Positions 1 through 8,661 of a stretch of DNA of 33,682 nucleotides are shown piece after piece. The stretch comes from Oligoflexia bacterium (GTDB lineage: Bacteria > Bdellovibrionota > UBA1018 > CAIPTA01). The position numbers were made by a program, and so were the translations under genes. Each line of letters opens with the position of its first letter. Position 1 is the first letter of the stretch. The stretch covers positions 1 to 33,682 of the forward strand of contig JAMLID010000033.1 of assembly GCA_023954355.1 (NCBI GenBank), given 5' to 3'. Below the pieces are notes generated by a model that made no database searches, was not told the origin of the DNA, and saw only the letters and a list, made by a program, of their open reading frames with translations.

Positions 1-851
1 GATGTATCTCCCAAGGTTACTCCAGCATTTGATAAAGCAAAAATAGGCATGATTCCATAGCTTACGTAGGGGTGCAGATGATGAATCATATCTTGTAGAG
101 GAGAATACGTTTCTTTACTGCCCTTTTCTCTTGGGTATTCAAGAGGAGTTAATAATCCAATTAATACACCTGCTATAGTTGCATGTACGCCTGATTTTAA
201 AACCATAAACCATACGATAGCTCCTATGACCCAGTAGACAGCGTAATTTCGAATTCCCACTCTTTTGATAAGAACCATGGCACCAATTGCAAGAGCTGCG
301 AATCCTAAATATGGGCCAGAAATTCCTTTTGAGTAGAAAAAAGCAATAACTAGAACAGCCCCTAAATCATCAACTATAGCCAAGGCTAAGAGAAAAATTT
401 TAAGAGGAAAAGGCACTCGTTTGCCAAAAAAACTTAATACGCCGACCGCAAAAGCAATATCCGTTGCCATAGGAATTCCCCAGCCTTTGACGTTTGGATA
501 TTCTGGATTAAGAATATAATAAATCAAAGCTGGGCCAACCATTCCGCCAATGGCTGCAACAATGGGAAGGGCTGCTTGTTTAGGTGTTGAAAGCTCGCCT
601 ATTAGAAGCTCTCGTTTGATTTCCATGCCCACTACGAAAAAGAAAAGTGCCATCAGCCCATCGTTTATCCAATGGTGTATGCTTAGGCCTAAAATCTTTA
701 TATGAAGAAAGCTGTGATACTGTTCACTTACTGGAGAGTTTGCGAGTACGAGAGCAATAATTGTGCAGATTGCTAAAATAATTCCAGAAGAAGCTTCTGT
801 TTTTACAAATGACTCAAGAGGTAGAAGTATTTTTTTTACAACTTTTTTCAT
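1..851 (-). CDS. nhaA: Na+/H+ antiporter NhaA (3' end cut by window edge)
   Basis: Sodium/proton antiporter of the inner membrane, used for pH and Na+ homeostasis. Translating the minus strand from the ATG at 851 gives an open frame of 283 codons running off the left edge. It shows NhaA landmarks: an N-terminal stretch ending LANSP, the motif FFFVVGMEIKREL near residues 70-82, MATDIAFAVGVLSFFGKRVP near 128-147, and the paired aspartates D161-D162 in LALAIVDDLGAV, which correspond to the ion-binding D163/D164 of E. coli NhaA. The C-terminal transmembrane helices lie outside the window. No Shine-Dalgarno is visible; a weak TAGACG-18-TAGACT promoter-like pair ends 6 bases before the ATG. It follows rsmJ by 54 bases on the same strand, so it could also be read from the gcvP-rsmJ transcript. 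Family assignment is secure; the promoter is a guess. Confidence 0.95.
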   Translation of the reverse strand, partial: MKKVVKKILLPLESFVKTEASSGIILAICTIIALVLANSPVSEQYHSFLHIKILGLSIHHWINDGLMALFFFVVGMEIKRELLIGELSTPKQAALPIVAAIGGMVGPALIYYILNPEYPNVKGWGIPMATDIAFAVGVLSFFGKRVPFPLKIFLLALAIVDDLGAVLVIAFFYSKGISGPYLGFAALAIGAMVLIKRVGIRNYAVYWVIGAIVWFMVLKSGVHATIAGVLIGLLTPLEYPREKGSKETYSPLQDMIHHLHPYVSYGIMPIFALSNAGVTLGDT

Positions 852-905
852 ATAGGCAGTCTAATAGATTAAATCTTCATTCGTCTACGAAAAGCGGACG
901 TGAAT

Positions 906-1685
906 TTATTTTTTTAAATACACATCGTAGCGAATGGTGTTTCCACTAAAAGAAATATCAGGTGCTGGCACTTCTACGAGTGGTCTTGATTTATCAGAGC
1001 GCTTAACAATAACTCTCTTGTTTGCGCGTTCATAGGCTGTGGCAAATAGTTCACCAGCGTCTAAATCGTCTCCCAATAATTCACGAAATAAAAACATTTC
1101 TTTTTTTGGTTTCGCTGTTTCGTTTGCTGATTTAGAAAACATAGGATCTAAATAAATTGCATCAAAAGAAAAGTCATATTCATTTAGAAAATCTTTAGTA
1201 TCGCCATAGTGAATGTACAAGGGAAAATCTTCAAAGCGCGCACTTTCTTTTACTCTGAGTAATGCATTATTGACTAATTCAGCAATAAGGGGATTGCGCT
1301 CACAAGTGGTTACGTCAAGTTCGGACTGCGTTGCCATAAGAAAAGCGTCGTAACCCATTCCACAGGTAGCATCTAAAACAGTGCGAACACCTTTTTTTGT
1401 GCCTATCGCTTTCATTAAAAGATCGTTTCTGCCTAAAGAGCGCCATCGCTTGGCAAAGTCTTTAGCAAAATAATCGATATAGATGGGTTTATAGTCTGGG
1501 TGTTCTAATGAATGTAGGTATAGATAAAAGTTGTCAAAATAAAACAGCCATCGCAGATCTTCATTTGTTGGTGGATCTTCACCTATGTGATGAATGCAGC
1601 CCAAGCGTTTTGCTAGTTTATATCCGTCGCTATCAAGTGCGTTTTCGCTCCATACAGCTATCTGGTTCGTTGGTAGACTACTCAT
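906..1685 (-). CDS. rsmJ: 16S rRNA (guanine1516-N2)-methyltransferase RsmJ
   Basis: Cytoplasmic class I SAM-dependent methyltransferase expected to modify G1516 of 16S rRNA in the small subunit. The 259-residue protein has the RsmJ (YhiQ) layout: a variable N-terminus, then YFAKDFAKRW around 72-81, the SAM-binding motif LDATCGMGYDAF at 104-115, the acidic end of strand 2 in CERNP at 128-132, the catalytic-type motif YLDPMF at 178-183, and the family-typical KKEM just after it. Length agrees with the family (about 250). Its ATG overlaps the gcvP stop by one base (TAATG), so the two genes are probably translationally coupled, although their functions are unrelated. No terminator is seen between it and nhaA. 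Confidence 0.92.
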   Translation of the reverse strand: MSSLPTNQIAVWSENALDSDGYKLAKRLGCIHHIGEDPPTNEDLRWLFYFDNFYLYLHSLEHPDYKPIYIDYFAKDFAKRWRSLGRNDLLMKAIGTKKGVRTVLDATCGMGYDAFLMATQSELDVTTCERNPLIAELVNNALLRVKESARFEDFPLYIHYGDTKDFLNEYDFSFDAIYLDPMFSKSANETAKPKKEMFLFRELLGDDLDAGELFATAYERANKRVIVKRSDKSRPLVEVPAPDISFSGNTIRYDVYLKK

Positions 1686-4660
1686 TAGGCTTTATTTTGT
1701 TTATGTGCTTCAGTAATTTTTTTCCATAAATCGCCTTTAGCCATTTTAGTAAGTTCGATGGCATCAGCACGATTTGGCAAAATTTCATATAGCTCTTGAG
1801 GAATCTCTTCACTTAAAAGCATTGCTTTATTAGCGCTAACTTCATCAACCCTATCAATAGGTGTAAAGTGAGGAACCGTATGCAACACCTCAGGAGTCTC
1901 TTTAACGATTTTATTTATTGTCGTTACAGTAGAGATGAAGTCATCAAGTTCGGCTTTAGAATAACTTTCCGTTGGCTCTACCATAAGTCCAAGAGTTTCG
2001 GGAAAAGCTACCGTCGGCGCGTGTAGTCCAAAGTCTAAAAATAGCTTTCCAATACGAGGAATTACCATCGCCTTTGGAATACCCGCAGATTCTACTCGAG
2101 CAAAATCGTCTTTTGAAAGCGTAAGAATAAACTCATGCATTCTTGGTATAGATTCTGACTCAGCAGGCAGAGTAGGAAACTGTTTTGAAAGCTGTGCAAA
2201 TAAATAGCGCGCACTTAATACAGCGTAGGCGCTCATTTTTCTTACACCTTCTTTGCCTAGAGCACGAATATAAGTGTAGGCTCTGACTTTATGTGCAAAA
2301 TTACCAAAGTGTCTTTGCACGCTACCGATAGACTTAGAAGGTTTTTGAATCGAGAATTTGCCTTCTTTTTTTATCACCTGAATTCCTGGCATATAGTCTT
2401 CTAATTTTTTACTGACAGCTACGAAGGCATCACCCGGGCCGCCGCCTCCGTGAGGAATCGACCATGTTTTGTGAGTATTATTGTGAACTGCATCCACTCC
2501 AAGAGTTTCAAGATTCATCCAGCCGGCAATAGCATTCATATTGGCACCATCCATATAAACTAGACCATCGACTGAATGGATTAATGTAGCTACATCTTTA
2601 AAGTTAGTTTCTAGAATTCCACTGGTATTTGGGTTTGTGACCATTAAGCCAGCGATTCGGCTTCCAAACTCTTGAACAAGTGATTTTACTTGCTCTAAAT
2701 TCATTCGACCTTCGGTATCGGCTTCAATTAGTTTTATATTTTCTGATTTATATCCAGCCATTGTTGCTGTAGCGGGATTTGTTCCGTGAGCTGATCTTGG
2801 GATCAAAATAATATCACGATTTTCTTTTTTAGCTTCGTGGTATGCTTGAAACATTTTAAGCCCTACTAGCTCACCTTGTGCACCTGCCATTGGTTGAGTT
2901 GTTAGTGCTGGAAGTCCAGTGATTGCTTTAAAATATTCCTGCGTTTCGTAAATGACTTCTAAGCAACCTTGAGAGTCTTCAAAGGGTGCCTGAGGGTGAA
3001 TATTTGCAAAACCCGGAAGCAGTGCCGCCCAGTCATTGATATAAGGGTTATACTTCATGGTACACGAGCCGAGCGCATAAATATGATCATCTGGACTAAC
3101 ATTTTGTTCGCCCAGCGAAGTATAAAAAGATTTAATTTTATCTACAGAAATTTTAGGAAGCTTCACCAGTGAAGTGCGATTATTTTTTCTTGCTGGGATT
3201 GCTTGACTAGATTTTGTTTTTGGGAATTCTCTTTCAAAGAATTTTCTTAAAAGATCGATTTCTTTTATAGAATGTCGGTCAGTAAAAGCTATTAAGATAG
3301 CATTTTTTAGGCCGCCCCTACCTGATACATCTACCCCAAGATGTATTTTTTCTTTTCTTGCTGCTTGCAGTATGTCTTCAACTGGGCGATCAAATTGCAG
3401 TACAATCTCGTTATAAAACGGAGTATTAAAAGGAAAAGTTATTCCTTCACGAGCTGTAACAAAGGTGAAAAAATCTTCAGTATTTTTTTGAATCTGTGTA
3501 GCTATTTTAGCTAATCCTTCGGCACCTCTTTCTAAAAGAGCTGCGCCGGTGAGGGTAGCTATATAACTTTGGTTAGAGCAAATATTTGATGTAGCCTTAT
3601 CTCTACGAATGTGTTGTTCGCGTGTAGAGAGAATCATAGCAAAGCAGTCTCTGCCTTTACTGTCTTTTGCTCTGCCCACAAAACGTCCTGCTGTTTGGCG
3701 AATATCGGTTTTATTTTTTTCGTTAAAGCGAATTCCAAAAATACCAAGTCCTGGGCCCCCATAATTAGGTGGTATAGATATGTGCTGGCCCTCACCTACA
3801 AATAGAGAAGCTCCTGCTTTGCCATACTCTGAGGGTGGCTTTAATCCCCCTGTGCCTAGAGTCATAGGGTCTACTACAGCAATAGAGCGAATCTGAAACT
3901 CTTCGGCTAGGTCGGTAAGTGCATCTACATCTTCTAAAAGTCCATAAAAGTTAGTCTGCGGAAAAGCTAGTGCTGCGATATTACCCTTTTCTTTTTCTAA
4001 TAGAGACCTAACGGTATTTATGGAAAGTGTTCCCGTTTTTTGGTCAATTTTGGCTGGAATGATTTCAAGGTCAGTATAGCAAGCTAAGGTAGTGATGGTT
4101 TCCCAATCACCTGGATAAATAGATTCAGCAACAATGACTTTGTTTTTTCCACCGCTAAGTCTTTGCGCACATTTAAGAGCTTCAAAAAGTGCAGTAGAGC
4201 GGTCATAAAAAGAGGCATTGATGGCTTCAAATCCTGTAAGTGCTGCAATAGAGGATTGATAAATCCACAAACTCATTAAGGTGCCCTGGCTACGTTCGGG
4301 TTGGTAGGGAGTATATGCGGTGGTTAAATTACGGATAGACAAAACATGGGGAACGACATTAGGTGTTGCATAGTGCTGAAGCCCATCGCCAAGAAACGAA
4401 AGGTAGTCATTGTTTTTTAGAGAGAGCGACTCCATGTGCTCTAATAATTCTTGATATGGTAATTCTTCGGGGATTGCAGGAGGCGTTTTCATGAAAACTT
4501 CTTCACGAACTTGTGAAAAAAGATCTTTGAATGAGTTTGCTCCAACCGATTCGAGCATTGCTTCGATTTCGCCATCTGTAGCAGATATATAATGGCGCTT
4601 GAGTTCGCGAGGAAGACTTTCTGGATTATAAGACAAAGGAGTTTTTAGGTTTTTTTTCAT
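1685..4660 (-). CDS. gcvP: Glycine dehydrogenase (decarboxylating), P protein; GcvPA-GcvPB fusion type
   Basis: PLP-dependent P protein of the glycine cleavage system; it decarboxylates glycine and passes the aminomethyl group to lipoyl-GcvH. I place the start at the ATG at 4660 (991 residues) because GAGGA lies just upstream of it and inside the longer frame that opens at 4672. Residues about 1-470 resemble the separate GcvPA subunit (TAYTPYQPE, SQGTL). Residues about 510-980 resemble GcvPB (LGSCTMKYNP, LPGFANIHPQ, SAHGTNPAT, MDGANMNA), with the PLP lysine K731 in THKTW just before PHGGGGPG. The phrase LGSCTMKYNP and the spacing fit two-subunit enzymes better than the E. coli single-chain GcvP, so this looks like a fusion of the two. 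gcvT, gcvH and lpd are not in the window. It is divergent from secD; no glycine riboswitch was recognised in the leader. Confidence 0.95.
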   Translation of the reverse strand: MKKNLKTPLSYNPESLPRELKRHYISATDGEIEAMLESVGANSFKDLFSQVREEVFMKTPPAIPEELPYQELLEHMESLSLKNNDYLSFLGDGLQHYATPNVVPHVLSIRNLTTAYTPYQPERSQGTLMSLWIYQSSIAALTGFEAINASFYDRSTALFEALKCAQRLSGGKNKVIVAESIYPGDWETITTLACYTDLEIIPAKIDQKTGTLSINTVRSLLEKEKGNIAALAFPQTNFYGLLEDVDALTDLAEEFQIRSIAVVDPMTLGTGGLKPPSEYGKAGASLFVGEGQHISIPPNYGGPGLGIFGIRFNEKNKTDIRQTAGRFVGRAKDSKGRDCFAMILSTREQHIRRDKATSNICSNQSYIATLTGAALLERGAEGLAKIATQIQKNTEDFFTFVTAREGITFPFNTPFYNEIVLQFDRPVEDILQAARKEKIHLGVDVSGRGGLKNAILIAFTDRHSIKEIDLLRKFFEREFPKTKSSQAIPARKNNRTSLVKLPKISVDKIKSFYTSLGEQNVSPDDHIYALGSCTMKYNPYINDWAALLPGFANIHPQAPFEDSQGCLEVIYETQEYFKAITGLPALTTQPMAGAQGELVGLKMFQAYHEAKKENRDIILIPRSAHGTNPATATMAGYKSENIKLIEADTEGRMNLEQVKSLVQEFGSRIAGLMVTNPNTSGILETNFKDVATLIHSVDGLVYMDGANMNAIAGWMNLETLGVDAVHNNTHKTWSIPHGGGGPGDAFVAVSKKLEDYMPGIQVIKKEGKFSIQKPSKSIGSVQRHFGNFAHKVRAYTYIRALGKEGVRKMSAYAVLSARYLFAQLSKQFPTLPAESESIPRMHEFILTLSKDDFARVESAGIPKAMVIPRIGKLFLDFGLHAPTVAFPETLGLMVEPTESYSKAELDDFISTVTTINKIVKETPEVLHTVPHFTPIDRVDEVSANKAMLLSEEIPQELYEILPNRADAIELTKMAKGDLWKKITEAHKQNKA

Positions 4661-4833
4661 ATAAATCCTCATATCAGATTCGGCTGCTTTTCGTTAGAGC
4701 CGTCTAAGGGAAATATTAATTTTCTCGTTTGAAGTGTGCAATGCGGCAAGGATGCTATGATTCGACTTGAAAACACACTCTAGTATTTTTCATTTATCCT
4801 TGTTAGTGTTTTTCTCAATTCAGGAGGGGACGT

Positions 4834-5745
4834 ATGAGTCGTTCATGGTGGTTAAGATTCGGATTGTTGGTTTTCTTTATTGTTGTAGCATTCGTGCATG
4901 TTATCCCAACCGTTGGAAACCTAGACTTAGAGACAACTAAATTTCCTTTTAAGAAGAAAGTAAACCTTGGCCTAGACCTGCAAGGTGGTCTGTATATGGT
5001 TTACGGTGTTGATTTTAAGCGTGTGTATAAAGATTCTTTGGAGCGCTCGGTTGATAGCTTTAGAAACGAGCTCGAAAAAGAAGGTGTAAGGTCTACCGTA
5101 GGTCAAATAAACCAAGATATAGAAGAAGACCCAAAGATTTTAGTGCAGTTTGAGAATGCCAATTCTACAAAATTTGACGCGGCTTTAGAGAAGCAAAATT
5201 TTACCTTAAGAAGAATTGAGCCAGGTTCTGGTGGCGTAGTTGTCGGTTTAGCAAGAGATTATCGCTTATTAATTAAAGAAAATACCTTAAATCAGAGTGT
5301 GCAAGTTGTTAGAAATCGTATTGATGAGTTCGGTGTGACCGAGCCTTCAATTACAACCAAGGGTGACAATCGTGTAGTTGTAGAGTTGCCAGGGGTTAAA
5401 GATATTGAAAGAGCAAAAGCCTTGGTTGGTAGAACGGCTAGACTTGAATTTAAGATGGTGAATACGAATGCTCGTATTGATCTTGTAAGTTTAGTAGCGA
5501 ATCTAGAAAAAGAAAAAGGTATCAGTTTTAAAGAAGGCCAAAAGTTTTCTGATTATATTGTAGCGATTAACGAGGCCGCGAAAGGGAAAATTCCAGAAGA
5601 TTCTCAAATTTTATTTGAGCGCTTACCTGGACAAAATATTCCCTTTCTCTTGCATTCAAAAGTGGAGTTAACGGGAAGTGAATTGACCGATGCTCCGTTA
5701 GTTTTGATCAAATGCAGCAACGCCCGATTGTTGCTTTTCAATTGA
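4834..5745 (+). CDS. secD: Protein translocase subunit SecD, N-terminal part (frame broken)
   Basis: SecD is an inner-membrane partner of SecYEG that uses the proton gradient to help move exported proteins through the channel. This frame has a very strong Shine-Dalgarno (AGGAGGGG, 4 bases before the ATG), TM1 at about residues 7-26, the conserved LGLDLQGGLYMVYGVD near 45-60, and the periplasmic P1 domain up to KVELTGSELTDAPLV (V290). After V290 the reading stops resembling SecD and ends 13 residues later. The remainder of SecD continues in another frame from about 5702. A full protein would be about 561 residues. Read with the next entry as one gene. Heads a plus-strand cluster secD-secF-lipoprotein-TM2; yajC is not upstream, where gcvP lies divergently. 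Confidence 0.9.
   Translation: MSRSWWLRFGLLVFFIVVAFVHVIPTVGNLDLETTKFPFKKKVNLGLDLQGGLYMVYGVDFKRVYKDSLERSVDSFRNELEKEGVRSTVGQINQDIEEDPKILVQFENANSTKFDAALEKQNFTLRRIEPGSGGVVVGLARDYRLLIKENTLNQSVQVVRNRIDEFGVTEPSITTKGDNRVVVELPGVKDIERAKALVGRTARLEFKMVNTNARIDLVSLVANLEKEKGISFKEGQKFSDYIVAINEAAKGKIPEDSQILFERLPGQNIPFLLHSKVELTGSELTDAPLVLIKCSNARLLLFN
5702..5705 (+). other. secD: Frameshift site in secD (T4 run)
   Basis: The frame reads GTT TTG ATC, giving LVLIK. With one more T it would read GTT TTT GAT CAA ATG, giving LVFDQM, and would join the two SecD halves perfectly. The run does not form a canonical X XXY YYZ -1 slippery heptamer in the zero frame, so programmed frameshifting is not supported by what I see. 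Confidence 0.8.
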
Positions 5746-6518
5746 ATCCAAGGGGCGCTCTAACTTTTGCTGAGCTGACGAAAAACAATGTCGGTCGTTT
5801 GATGGCAATTGTATTAGACGATGTGGTGCAATCGGCTCCAGCGATAAACGAGCCAATCCCTGGAGGAGCCGGTACAATTACTTTGGGTGCTGGTGGAGAT
5901 CAGGCTTTTAAAGAAGCAAGAGATCTTGCCATTATCCTAAGAGCTGGTGCCCTACCCGCGCAGTTAGATTTATTGGAGCAAAGAGTGATTGGGCCTTCTT
6001 TAGGAGCAGACTCTATTAAGCATGGTTTAACAGCTGGCCTTGTAGGTTGTCTGTTAGTGTTTGTATTTACCATGATTTATTATCGTATGAGTGGAGTTGT
6101 AGCGACAGTTTCTCTAATCTTGAACTTAATTTTCACTCTAGCGATTTTAGTTGGTGTTGATGCGACCTTAACATTACCTGGTATTGCTGGATTGGCTCTT
6201 ACTATCGGTATGGCTGTAGATTCTAACGTAATTATTTTTGAGAGGATTCGTGACGAATTACGAGAGGGAAAAATGGTATTTGCGGCAGTACAAGCAGGCT
6301 TTGATAAAGCTTTTGCCTGTATTTTTGATGCGAATATTACTCACGGAATTGTAGCAATTATTCTACTAAATTTCGGAACCGGCCCCATTAAAGGCTTCGC
6401 TGTAACTTTGTTAATCGGAATCGTAACAACAATATTTTGCGCGGTAACTGTTTGTAAATTGTTTTTCGATTACTACTTAGCATCTAAAAATAATAAAGTA
6501 GAAAAATTGAGTATATAG
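5712..6518 (+). CDS. secD: Protein translocase subunit SecD, C-terminal part (frame broken)
   Basis: This frame continues SecD exactly where the upstream frame loses it: QMQQRPIVAFQLNPRGALTFAEL, then NNVGRLMAIVLDDVVQSAPAINEPI, and five transmembrane helices including the conserved PGIAGLALTIGMAVDSNVIIFERI. The codons just before the ATG at 5712 also fit SecD (FDQ). The ATG has no Shine-Dalgarno and would begin in the middle of a domain, so independent translation is unlikely. One missing T in the run at 5702-5705 explains the break. It ends 8 bases before the GTG start of secF, whose ribosome site overlaps the secD stop region. Whether the break is biological or a sequence error cannot be decided here; loss of SecD would be severe, which favours an error. 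Confidence 0.9.
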   Translation: MQQRPIVAFQLNPRGALTFAELTKNNVGRLMAIVLDDVVQSAPAINEPIPGGAGTITLGAGGDQAFKEARDLAIILRAGALPAQLDLLEQRVIGPSLGADSIKHGLTAGLVGCLLVFVFTMIYYRMSGVVATVSLILNLIFTLAILVGVDATLTLPGIAGLALTIGMAVDSNVIIFERIRDELREGKMVFAAVQAGFDKAFACIFDANITHGIVAIILLNFGTGPIKGFAVTLLIGIVTTIFCAVTVCKLFFDYYLASKNNKVEKLSI

Positions 6519-6526
6519 GAGCTTTT

Positions 6527-7483
6527 GTGTTTGAAATTATAAGAACAGATTTAAAAGTTGACTGGTTGAAAATAAGTAAGCCCTTTGTTTGGGCTTCTTT
6601 TGCTATTGTAATTTTATCGATTATTTTAATCTTCACTAAGGGATTAAATTATGGAATCGATTTTACAGGAGGGGCAGAGGTTCAAGTTTCTCTTCCTGCA
6701 GATTGGCGTACTGAGCAGGTTAGAAACGCTCTAGAGGCAGGGGGTTTACCTGATGCAAAAGTTATTGCCATAGAAGACTCTGCTAGAAATGAATACATTA
6801 TTAAAACGCAGCTAGAAGCAGATCAAACCGAAAAAGTTTCTGATCTTATAGGAAAAGCTCTTGGCGCAAAGATTCCTGCTGGAAGTTATGAGATTGAAAA
6901 AGTAGACGTTGTAGGGCCTCAAGCAGGTAAAGAGTTACGCTTTTCTGCCATTTTTTCAGTGATTGCTGCTGCAATTGGAATTTTAATTTATATTACTTTT
7001 CGTTTCGATTTTCGATTCGGCCCCGGAATCGTTCGCGCATTAATTTTCGACGTAATTGGTATGTTAGGTATCTGGATAATTTTAGGTAGAGAGTTCTCAC
7101 TTTCTACTGTAGCTGCTCTATTAACAATTGCTGGGTATTCATGTAACGATACAATTGTTATCTATGACAGAATTCGTGATATGGCTAAAATGCATCCAGA
7201 AAAAAGCATGTATGATATTGCTAATGTAAGCATTAGTCTAAACCTTGGAAGAACCGTTTTAACAACTTTATCAACTAACTTTGTTGCGGTTTCTTTATGG
7301 TTACTTGGCGGACCAGTGCTCGGGGATTTTGCTTTGGCAATGCTAATTGGTTTCACGATTTCGATCCCATCAGCTATTTTTGTAGCTACACCAATGGTTC
7401 TATTTATGGAGAACTGGATTAAAAAGAGTGAGCAAAAGCGAGCAAACTCAAAACAAACCCAAGCAAGACCAAAGCATGCTTAA
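6527..7483 (+). CDS. secF: Protein translocase subunit SecF
   Basis: Inner-membrane partner of SecD in the SecDF complex. The 318-residue protein starts with GTG at 6527, supported by AGGAG six bases upstream; no better ATG is available. It shows TM1 at about 20-40, the SecF signature LNYGIDFTGGAEVQVSLP near 42-60, a short periplasmic domain, then five further helices carrying AGYSCNDTIVIYDRIRDM near 204-222 (the SecF counterpart of the SecD helix-4 motif) and LGRTVLTTLSTNF. Length matches the family. It is 8 bases downstream of secD and its last 8 bases overlap the start of the next gene, so these genes are one transcriptional unit. Confidence 0.96.
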   Translation: MFEIIRTDLKVDWLKISKPFVWASFAIVILSIILIFTKGLNYGIDFTGGAEVQVSLPADWRTEQVRNALEAGGLPDAKVIAIEDSARNEYIIKTQLEADQTEKVSDLIGKALGAKIPAGSYEIEKVDVVGPQAGKELRFSAIFSVIAAAIGILIYITFRFDFRFGPGIVRALIFDVIGMLGIWIILGREFSLSTVAALLTIAGYSCNDTIVIYDRIRDMAKMHPEKSMYDIANVSISLNLGRTVLTTLSTNFVAVSLWLLGGPVLGDFALAMLIGFTISIPSAIFVATPMVLFMENWIKKSEQKRANSKQTQARPKHA

Positions 7484-8186
7484 TAGATTAGCTTTTCTAG
7501 TATTTGCTTTTGTTGTTGCATGTGCTGGTACTACGGATAACTCTCCTGTGATGCCTGAAGATCAGTATGCTCCTGGCATGATTCCTAAAGAATGCGAAGA
7601 GCTACTTGTGAAAAGTAAGGGATGGGGCTTTTCACCGGATGAGAAGTGGACACCTAAAAATTTAGAAACAGCAAAAGAAGTGATGCTGTTTTTTTCTAGT
7701 TTTCGATTGATTCCAAGTGCAAGCTCTTCCTATGCGCAGTACTGGGATCAGCAACCAAACCCAACTGACAATGATGAAGCTTCAAAACGATTGGATGAAC
7801 TCTCTAAGGCGCAGGCATGTGATACGAGCCTTACTTATAGTCTTTTAAGTTCTTTACTAAGTTATCCGTGGCCAAAAAATGAAAGAGCTTTTGTTAAAGA
7901 GCAATTATTAAAATTTCTATTTAATCAACAAGGAAGCTTTGGATTGCTACTTGTAAGAGCAGTAACCCTTTCTTTTTTGGAAGAGGGTATTACAAAAGGT
8001 TATATTAGTGGCAATAAGACAACTGTAGCGAATTTGAAGTCGAGCCTAAATAAAAAGACAGAAGAAATTTCAAGAGATTTAGAGAGTGGTACTTCGTCTA
8101 TGATTGTTTATCAGTCGACAAAAAAAGAATTTCAATATTCTGAGCAGTTTCGAGCGAAAATAGCAGAGCTACTTCCTCTACCCTAG
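7476..8186 (+). CDS. Predicted lipoprotein of unknown function
   Basis: I do not recognise the family. I choose the ATG at 7476 rather than the longer frame from 7428 because it places a signal peptide at the N-terminus: MLNRLAFLVFAFVVACAGT, with a lipobox VVAC and acylated Cys16. The product is 236 residues, mature part likely soluble and helical, with one possible cysteine pair outside the lipobox (near the KECEEL and AQACDT segments). Its start overlaps the secF stop by 8 bases (ATGCTTAA) and no clear Shine-Dalgarno is present, so translation probably depends on ribosomes finishing secF. Placement behind secDF could mean a link to protein export or simply a shared transcript. The mature protein should be anchored in the inner or outer membrane facing the periplasm. 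Confidence 0.7.
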   Translation: MLNRLAFLVFAFVVACAGTTDNSPVMPEDQYAPGMIPKECEELLVKSKGWGFSPDEKWTPKNLETAKEVMLFFSSFRLIPSASSSYAQYWDQQPNPTDNDEASKRLDELSKAQACDTSLTYSLLSSLLSYPWPKNERAFVKEQLLKFLFNQQGSFGLLLVRAVTLSFLEEGITKGYISGNKTTVANLKSSLNKKTEEISRDLESGTSSMIVYQSTKKEFQYSEQFRAKIAELLPLP

Positions 8187-8198
8187 TTAGGAAAATTC

Positions 8199-8591
8199 AT
8201 GACAAAGAAATCAGATAGTCATTCGTTATTAGTGGGATATCTATTGTGGATATTTGGATTCACAGGCTCACACAGGTTTTACTATGGACGACCTATAACG
8301 GGAACCATTTGGTTTTGCACTTTTGGTTTATTGTTAGTTGGATGGATTTTTGACGCGTTTTATATGCCGTGGCTAGAAGACAGCGCAGAAGCTAAATACA
8401 GAGATGGTAAATTTAGTTATACTATTGCATGGGTTCTACTTACTTTTTTTGGCTTTTTTGGGATTCACCGTTTTTATTTGGGTAAGTGGGTTACGGGTAT
8501 TATATGGCTGCTCACTGGAGGTTTATTTCTTGTTGGCGTTCTCTTTGATTTTTGGACGCTCAATGAACAGGTAGATGCAGCCCAAGGTTAG
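8199..8591 (+). CDS. Tandem TM2-domain membrane protein
   Basis: Small 130-residue integral membrane protein made of two TM2 domains. The first covers about 8-55 (YLLWIFGFTGSHRFYYGRP, then GTIWFCTFGLLLVGWIFDAF). The second covers about 72-122 (WVLLTFFGFFGIHRFYLGKW, then GIIWLLTGGLFLVGVLFDFW). Each has the family pattern GxxGxHRFYxG with two helices and a short turn, ending in an aspartate. A ribosome site AGGAA precedes the ATG. The TM2 family has no agreed biochemical role in bacteria. It follows the lipoprotein by 12 bases and closes the secDF cluster; the next gene, serC, is 70 bases away and may have its own promoter. Confidence 0.85.
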   Translation: MTKKSDSHSLLVGYLLWIFGFTGSHRFYYGRPITGTIWFCTFGLLLVGWIFDAFYMPWLEDSAEAKYRDGKFSYTIAWVLLTFFGFFGIHRFYLGKWVTGIIWLLTGGLFLVGVLFDFWTLNEQVDAAQG

Positions 8592-8626
8592 GTTTTTATT
8601 TGGCTGCTTTCAAGCTAGTTGTATGG

Positions 8627-8655
8627 TTGCCTTTCGTATATATCCAAGATAAAAC
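8627..8655 (+). promoter_or_regulatory. Possible promoter for serC, placed for a leaderless mRNA
   Basis: TTGCCT (8627-8632), 17-base spacer, TAAAAC (8650-8655), then only 6 bases to the serC ATG. The serC start lacks a Shine-Dalgarno. Both boxes match the sigma-70 consensus at 4 of 6 positions, so this is a weak prediction. Confidence 0.3.
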
Positions 8656-8661
8656 ATTAGT

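Noticed and set aside
4661..4833. Possible glycine riboswitch in the gcvP leader
   Set aside because: Only a 5-base hairpin (CGGCT/AGCCG) is seen; no tandem aptamer layout or conserved core that I recognise.
5712..6518. Independent gene starting at the ATG at 5712
   Set aside because: No ribosome site and it starts mid-domain; sequence before the ATG in that frame is still SecD.
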